34,100 nt of DNA from a virus, in IMG/VR virus record IMGVR_UViG_3300030450_003723, positions 1 to 34,100 of that record; one strand, written 5' to 3'. This document shows, piece by piece, positions 30,150 to 34,100 of this stretch; the first letter of the stretch is position 1, and each line of letters opens with the position of its first letter. Below the pieces are notes generated by a model, which was not told where the DNA came from, did no database searches, and saw only the letters and a program-made list of their open reading frames with translations. A program made the translations under genes and the position numbers.

Positions 30150-30795
30150 AAATACTACAGAAGCCTTTGAACATTATTACATTAAAATAGATTCACAACC
30201 GCCTTCACCTAATGGAACAAAATTTTTAGTTAATCAGATTTTTACAATAACAGATACTTCAGATCATATAATTAAAACTCCATGGAGAAATTTTAAAATA
30301 GATTATGCAGAAGCAGAATGGAAATGGTATTTATCCAAAAATAGATCAGCGAAAGAAATTGCTAAACTAGCTAATGTATGGTATAATCACATGGATGAAC
30401 GTGGTTATGTTAATTCAAATTATGGTTGGCAATGGAATAGAAATAATCAAATAGAATATATTATTAATGAATTAAAAAGAGATAAATATTCTCGTAGAGC
30501 TTTAATAACTATTTATGATGCAAAAGAACATGATCAATATAAAAACGATACTCCTTGTACTTTAAACATACAATTTTATTTTACACCAGATTCAGATAAA
30601 TTACACATGACTGTTTTAATGAGAAGCAATGATTTGTGGTATGGTTTTTGTAATGATTCATATTGTTTTTTAAAACTACATCAATTAATTTGTAATAATT
30701 TAAATACAGAACAAGGATTTTATACGCATTTTGCTCAGAATATACATATATATGAAAAACATTATAATAAAGTATTAAAATATAATAACTTATGA
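30136..30795 (+). CDS. Thymidylate synthase-family protein, candidate dCMP hydroxymethylase
   Basis: A 219-residue member of the thymidylate synthase/pyrimidine hydroxymethylase family. Visible family parts are YGWQW (96-100), QIEYIINELKRDKYSRRALI with Arg120-Arg121, the catalytic Cys141 in DTPCTLNIQFYF, MRSNDLWYGFCND (162-174) and IHIYEKHY near the end. Thymidylate synthase has Asn in GLPFN. Here Asp174 falls at the same distance after the Gly, as in the dCMP-hydroxymethylase type; Asn173 next to it makes the alignment slightly ambiguous. The gene overlaps the glucosyltransferase by 14 bases. Ordinary dTMP synthesis remains possible. Confidence 0.72.
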   Translation: MWQFKNTTEAFEHYYIKIDSQPPSPNGTKFLVNQIFTITDTSDHIIKTPWRNFKIDYAEAEWKWYLSKNRSAKEIAKLANVWYNHMDERGYVNSNYGWQWNRNNQIEYIINELKRDKYSRRALITIYDAKEHDQYKNDTPCTLNIQFYFTPDSDKLHMTVLMRSNDLWYGFCNDSYCFLKLHQLICNNLNTEQGFYTHFAQNIHIYEKHYNKVLKYNNL

Positions 30796-31097
30796 ATTTA
30801 AAAAATGAATTTAATTCCATTAGACTTTGGGCTAATGAAAGAAAAATAACAAATAAAGGTGATAATAAGACTCAGTTAGTTAAATTAGTTGAAGAAATAG
30901 GTGAATTATCAAAAGCGATATTAGAAAATAATAGTACAGAAATAGAAGATGCTATTGGGGATAGTGTAGTTGTTTTAACTAATTTAGCAACATTAAGTAA
31001 TTTAAGAATAGAAGATTGTATTAATAGTGCTTATAAAGAAATAAAAAATAGAGAAGGTAAAATAATTAATGGAACATTTGTAAAAAATAAAATATGA
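30792..31097 (+). CDS. MazG-like NTP pyrophosphatase (101 aa)
   Basis: A clear MazG-type all-alpha domain: TQLVKLVEEIGELSKAILEN (about residues 28-47; the EExxE motif), STEIEDAIGDSVVVLTNLAT (about 49-68; the EDAIGD motif) and INSAYKEIKNREGKIINGTF, which carries the usual Arg-x-Gly end. It would hydrolyse NTPs or dNTPs with Mg2+. It is coupled by ATGA overlaps to the ThyA-family gene before it and the exonuclease after it. Two pyrophosphatases in one small operon suggest separate substrates, for example dCTP and dUTP. Confidence 0.82.
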   Translation: MNLKNEFNSIRLWANERKITNKGDNKTQLVKLVEEIGELSKAILENNSTEIEDAIGDSVVVLTNLATLSNLRIEDCINSAYKEIKNREGKIINGTFVKNKI

Positions 31098-32158
31098 AAT
31101 ATGTAAATGCTGATCAGCAATTAAATAAAATAAATAAAAATACAGGTAAAAAATATAAAACAATAACATTTAATTGTGAAAAAAATAGATTTAACACGTG
31201 GGTTGGTTTAAAATTAATGATAAAATATAAAGGAGAAGATATAGAATTTGTAAATAAAGAACACATAAAAATTTTAGAAGACCATTTAAATGAAACTCAA
31301 AATTCAACAGCAGATTCTTGTTTTATATGGGAAAAAGATTTAATGAGCATATTAGTTAAAATGAAAGACACAGAAAAAGTCCAATTATTAAATGGTGAAT
31401 TTTATAATAAAAAAGAATTATTATCAAAAATGTATAGTGATGGATTTTATTATGGTGAGTTAGGAAAATTAGCACTTTCATCCTCAGCAATAAAATCATT
31501 ATTAGATTCTCCAAAAGCATATAAAAGATCTTTATATTTTAAATCTGATTCCGGTGTTTTTAAAACAGGAAGACTAATACATTTAGCAGCATTAGAACCA
31601 GATAAAATAGATTCTTTATGTCATATAGTTAATTGTAAAACTTATGCTTGTAAAGAATATAAAGAAAAAGTAAAAGAGGTTGGTAGTCCTAATTTTGTTT
31701 TTACAATAAAAGAATATGATAAAGCTATGTATTTAGTAGATGCATTATTACAAAATGATGTTTGGCAGGATTTTACAAGAAATGCTAAATTTGAAATTCC
31801 TGGTTTTGATATAGTTAATGGTCATCCTTTTAGAGCAAAAGCAGATATATTAAGTGATGATACTATGGGAGATTTAAAAACAACAAGTGATTTAAAAGCA
31901 TTTAAATATGCATCTAAAAAATATAGTTATGATGTACAAGTTTATTTATATTGTAATATATTTAAAAGACATTATAAAGATTTTATGTTTTTTGCTTTAG
32001 ATAAATCTACAGGTGATTTAGGGATATATGATATAAGTGAAAGTTTTTATGATAGCGGAAAGGATAAAGTTTTATATGCAATAGATATTTATGAAAAATA
32101 TTTTAGAGATGAAGAGGAGGATTTGAATAATTATATAATAAAAGGTACACTTGAATAA
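31094..32158 (+). CDS. PD-(D/E)XK exonuclease, RecE-like (354 aa)
   Basis: The nuclease core is in the C-terminal 225 residues: LSSSAIKSLLDSPKAYKRSL (about 128-147), TGRLIHLAALEP with Gly159/His163, the motif II-III run FRAKADILSDDTMGDLKTT with Asp251, Asp260 and Lys262, and YDVQVYLY (motif IV-like Gln). This matches the exodeoxyribonuclease VIII/PDDEXK_12 family. The N-terminal 115 residues are extra and of unknown function (FNTWVGLKLMIKYKGEDIEF). It would trim dsDNA ends to load the ERF annealing protein. Start overlaps the MazG stop by 4 bases. Confidence 0.82.
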   Translation: MKYVNADQQLNKINKNTGKKYKTITFNCEKNRFNTWVGLKLMIKYKGEDIEFVNKEHIKILEDHLNETQNSTADSCFIWEKDLMSILVKMKDTEKVQLLNGEFYNKKELLSKMYSDGFYYGELGKLALSSSAIKSLLDSPKAYKRSLYFKSDSGVFKTGRLIHLAALEPDKIDSLCHIVNCKTYACKEYKEKVKEVGSPNFVFTIKEYDKAMYLVDALLQNDVWQDFTRNAKFEIPGFDIVNGHPFRAKADILSDDTMGDLKTTSDLKAFKYASKKYSYDVQVYLYCNIFKRHYKDFMFFALDKSTGDLGIYDISESFYDSGKDKVLYAIDIYEKYFRDEEEDLNNYIIKGTLE

Positions 32159-32375
32159 AGAATTAATAGATGAATTTTATTTACTTAGTTTAATAGATAT
32201 ATCAAATGGAGCGGATATAAGAGAATTAGAAAAAGTAATTAAAAAATATGAAAAGGCAGAAAACTACGAAGCATGTGCAGGAATATTAAAAGCTATACAT
32301 GAATCAGGATTTATGACTATAGGTGATATTAAAAAAACAATTAAAGAAGAAACTAAAGATAAATCAAATGACTAA
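32151..32375 (+). CDS. Hypothetical helical protein (74 aa), TTG start
   Basis: The frame has no early ATG; it opens with TTG at 32151, overlapping the exonuclease stop by 8 bases. The product (NKELIDEFYLLSLIDISNGA; ADIRELEKVIKKYEKAENYE) is all helix with one Cys and no known family. Tight overlaps on both sides support it. Confidence 0.5.
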   Translation: MNKELIDEFYLLSLIDISNGADIRELEKVIKKYEKAENYEACAGILKAIHESGFMTIGDIKKTIKEETKDKSND

Positions 32376-32829
32376 AGAACAAATTAAAAAATTAGTAATA
32401 GAAAATACAGGAATAAATATAGATAACCCTGTAAGAAAAAGAGCTTTTGTAGAAGCAAGAGCAATATACTATAAACTACTAAGAGAATACACATCATTAT
32501 CATTATCAGAAATAGGTGATTATGTTAAAAAGAATCATGCAACAGTAATACATGGTATTAAAAATCTTAATGATTGGTGTGATGTAGATATAGGATTAAG
32601 AAATAAATACCTTAATATTAGAAGTGGATTGGATGTTATAAAAGAAAATGTTGAAATAGATAATGCGGATGTAGAAAAAATAGTAGATAAATATATAAAG
32701 CTAAAACAAAAAACTTCTAAACTAATAGAAAGCAATAAAGAATTATTAGAACAAATAAAGAAGCTAACTAATAAATATAATGAAAGAGAAAAACAATTAA
32801 AAAAGAATGGTTATATAATTAGTATTTAA
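32368..32829 (+). CDS. Stand-alone DnaA domain IV-like DNA-binding protein (153 aa)
   Basis: The start at 32368 (MTKEQIKKLVIENTGINIDN) is preferred because it overlaps the previous stop by 8 bases; an in-frame ATG 45 bases earlier would overlap much more. Residues about 28-66 match the DNA-binding domain IV of DnaA: ARAIYYKLLREYTSLSLSEI, then GDYVKKNHATVIHGIKN, corresponding to the basic loop and the DHTTV signature helix. The rest is a coiled coil (IVDKYIKLKQKTSKLIESNK). No AAA+ domain is present. It may mark the phage origin or compete for host DnaA boxes. Confidence 0.75.
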   Translation: MTKEQIKKLVIENTGINIDNPVRKRAFVEARAIYYKLLREYTSLSLSEIGDYVKKNHATVIHGIKNLNDWCDVDIGLRNKYLNIRSGLDVIKENVEIDNADVEKIVDKYIKLKQKTSKLIESNKELLEQIKKLTNKYNEREKQLKKNGYIISI

Positions 32830-32848
32830 CAATAATAAAGTTTTTTTA

Positions 32849-32858
32849 TTGTATTATT
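32849..32858 (+). promoter_or_regulatory. TTGTATTATT element upstream of terS
   Basis: In the 52-base gap before terS, TTGTATTATT follows TTTAACAATAATAAAG with the same general layout as the other sites. The next ATG is 24 bases downstream. A short inverted repeat (CAATAAT and ATTATTG) also overlaps it. Candidate promoter for packaging genes. Confidence 0.4.
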
Positions 32859-32881
32859 GATTAATCAAGTTTTTTCAAGTT

Positions 32882-33112
32882 ATGGCACACGGAGGTAAAA
32901 GACCAAACTCAGGTAGAAAATCCAAATCAGAGGAAGTTAATTTAATAGAAAAATTAAGTCCTTTAGAAGACATGGCCTTTGAAGCATTAAAAGCAGGAGT
33001 TAAAAAAGGAGATTTTAAATATGTCCAACTGTTTTATAATTATTATGCAGGTAAACCAAGAGAAACTAAAGACATCTCAATAAATGAAGATGTTCCATTA
33101 TTTATAGATTAA
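32882..33112 (+). CDS. terS: Putative terminase small subunit (76 aa)
   Basis: Begins MAHGGKRPNSGRKSKSEEVN, the GGxRPNSGRKSK-type basic start common to small phage DNA-binding/packaging proteins, then a helical region (LSPLEDMAFEALKAGVKKGD; KYVQLFYNYYAGKP) like the oligomerisation part of terminase small subunits. It lies immediately upstream of terL, with start and stop overlapping (TAATG at 33110-33114). The short length is at the low end for the family. It would select viral DNA for packaging. Confidence 0.72.
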   Translation: MAHGGKRPNSGRKSKSEEVNLIEKLSPLEDMAFEALKAGVKKGDFKYVQLFYNYYAGKPRETKDISINEDVPLFID

Positions 33113-34100
33113 TGATAGTTAAAAAAACTATTGCATTATCAAAATTACAAAAGTTAGAAAATCGTATTAAAATAGTTAGAGGAGGTACTTCTGCTGGAAA
33201 AACAATATGTATTCTTTTAATTTTAATAGATTATGCAATAAAAAACCCAAATAAAGAAATAAGTATTGTATCTGCATCTGTCCCTCATCTTCGTAGAGGT
33301 GTTTTAAAGGACTTTCTATCTATTCTTAATAGTTTACATAGGTTTAAAGATAATCAATTTAACAGGAGCTCCCTTAAATATACTTTTACTAACAATAGTT
33401 ATATAGAATTCTTTAGTACAGATCAACCTGATAAATTAAGAGGGGCCAGAAGAACAGATTTATTTATAAATGAATGTAACAATGTTAGCTTTGAATCTTA
33501 TAACCAATTAATGGTTAGAACATCAAATAATATATGGTTAGATTATAATCCATCAATATTATTCTGGGTAGATAAAGAATTAATAGGCCAAGAAGATACA
33601 GATTTCATTACACTTACTTATAAAGATAATGAGGTATTACCACAAAGTATAGTTAAAGAAATAGAAAAAGCAAAGGAAAAAGGAAAAACATCTACTTACT
33701 GGGCTAATTGGTGGAAGGTATATGGATTAGGAGAATTAGGAAGTTTAGAAGGAGTATGTATTCCTGACTGGAAGGAAATAAGTAATATACCAAATGAAGC
33801 AAGATTATTAAGCTACGGTATGGATTTTGGATATAGTGTAGACCCAACAACATTAATTGCTTTATATAAATGGAATGAATCCTATATATTTGATGAAGTT
33901 CTATATAAAAAAGGAATGTTAAATAGGGATATTAGCAGGACATTAACACAATTAGATATAAAAGAAAATATAATAGCAGATAGTGCAGAACCAAAAAGTA
34001 TTGCAGAACTTGTAGGATATGGTCATAATGTTTATCCTGTAAGTAAAGGAAGGGATAGTGTAGTATATGGAATTAACTTAATAAACCAAAACGAAATATA
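33112..34100 (+). CDS. terL: Terminase large subunit, 3'-truncated at window edge (second variant)
   Basis: The true N-terminus is visible here: MIVKKTIALSKLQKLENRIK followed by the Walker A motif GGTSAGKT (residues 24-31). TDLFINE (Walker B, about residues 115-121) and the first nuclease acidic residue in MDFGYSVDP (about D238) follow, and the frame is open to the window end at about residue 329. Compared with the left copy the protein has five substitutions, including Asn-Asn for Gly-Ser and Pro for Ser. The two copies are one gene seen twice at the ends of a circular or circularly permuted genome, from two strains. Confidence 0.93.
   Translation, partial: MIVKKTIALSKLQKLENRIKIVRGGTSAGKTICILLILIDYAIKNPNKEISIVSASVPHLRRGVLKDFLSILNSLHRFKDNQFNRSSLKYTFTNNSYIEFFSTDQPDKLRGARRTDLFINECNNVSFESYNQLMVRTSNNIWLDYNPSILFWVDKELIGQEDTDFITLTYKDNEVLPQSIVKEIEKAKEKGKTSTYWANWWKVYGLGELGSLEGVCIPDWKEISNIPNEARLLSYGMDFGYSVDPTTLIALYKWNESYIFDEVLYKKGMLNRDISRTLTQLDIKENIIADSAEPKSIAELVGYGHNVYPVSKGRDSVVYGINLINQNEI
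33188..34100. repeat. Right copy of diverged terminal direct repeat (terL region)
   Basis: Corresponds to bases 1-913 with no indels and about 37 substitutions. See the left copy for the pattern of changes. Exact physical redundancy of a phage end would be identical in sequence, so this overlap records population variation or a tandem of related genomes. Confidence 0.9.

Noticed and set aside
30136-30795. Firm naming as thyA
   Set aside because: The Asp in the substrate loop and the AGT-like neighbour point to a hydroxymethylase, so the plain thymidylate synthase name would mislead.
1-34100. Long terminal repeats of a mobile element as an explanation of the end repeat
   Set aside because: The repeated DNA is the interior of terL with no transposase, inverted ends or target duplication; a circular or permuted genome explains it better.
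1-34100. CRISPR array, tRNA or other RNA genes
   Set aside because: No regularly spaced direct repeats were seen and no cloverleaf with a T-loop-like GTTCGAATC was found on either strand by eye; a tRNAscan run would be decisive.
1-34100. Prophage features (integrase, repressor, attachment site)
   Set aside because: No tyrosine or serine recombinase motif and no cI-like helix-turn-helix gene; the only HTH proteins are sigma-like and DnaA-like.

Overview
The window reads as one genome length of an AT-rich (roughly 30% G+C by eye) tailed phage of the siphovirus type, with every recognisable gene on the + strand. The likely host is a marine member of the Bacteroidota (Flavobacteriia-like). The reasons are the near absence of Shine-Dalgarno sequences (starts sit in A/T-rich contexts such as TAATG, ATGA and AATTATG) and several virion proteins of types typical of Bacteroidota phages: an XkdF-like protease, a DUF6712-like connector and a small Cys-rich head protein. 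No integrase, repressor or attachment site is visible, so a lytic lifestyle is the simplest reading. The last 913 bases repeat the first 913 without gaps but with about 37 mismatches (about 96% identity, mostly silent), so one genome unit is about 33,187 bp. The two ends are diverged variants of the same terL region.

Layout: (1) end of terL and three small genes (1-1800). (2) A tail block (1856-11215): a chaperone-like gene with an apparent -1 frameshift extension, tail completion/HK97 gp10-like proteins, an Ig-repeat virion protein, two large baseplate-type proteins and the tape measure. (3) A membrane protein and a secreted thioredoxin-like protein that has lost both active-site cysteines (11236-11912). 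(4) A head block (11949-17701): prohead protease, scaffold, major capsid protein, tail tube-like protein, portal and connector. (5) Tail fibre genes (17825-22135). (6) A tightly overlapping lysis block with holin-like membrane proteins and an M15 peptidase (22137-23709). (7) A recombination/replication block (23809-27878): NinG-like nuclease, ERF annealing protein, OB-fold protein with an SSB-like tail, RecA-fold ATPase and a sigma-factor-like protein. (8) A nucleotide and DNA-modification block (28442-31097). (9) A PD-(D/E)XK exonuclease, a stand-alone DnaA domain IV-like protein, terS and terL again.

The main discovery candidate is the coupled run at 28696-31097: all-alpha NTP pyrophosphatase, a glucosyltransferase whose N-terminus and other motifs resemble phage T4 DNA alpha-glucosyltransferase, a thymidylate synthase-family protein with an Asp where dCMP hydroxymethylases have one, and a second MazG-like pyrophosphatase. 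Together they look like a miniature T4-style pathway that would replace cytosine with glucosylated hydroxymethylcytosine in a 33-kb siphophage. This is inference from sequence and has not been tested.

Two further signals stand out. One is a recurrent TTGTnnnnAT element that abuts the ATG of five genes at exactly the same spacing and also lies in four other gaps; a phage-encoded sigma-like protein could recognise it. The other is a T9 slippery run that joins two overlapping frames near the start of the tail block. No stretch longer than 300 bases lacks a gene.
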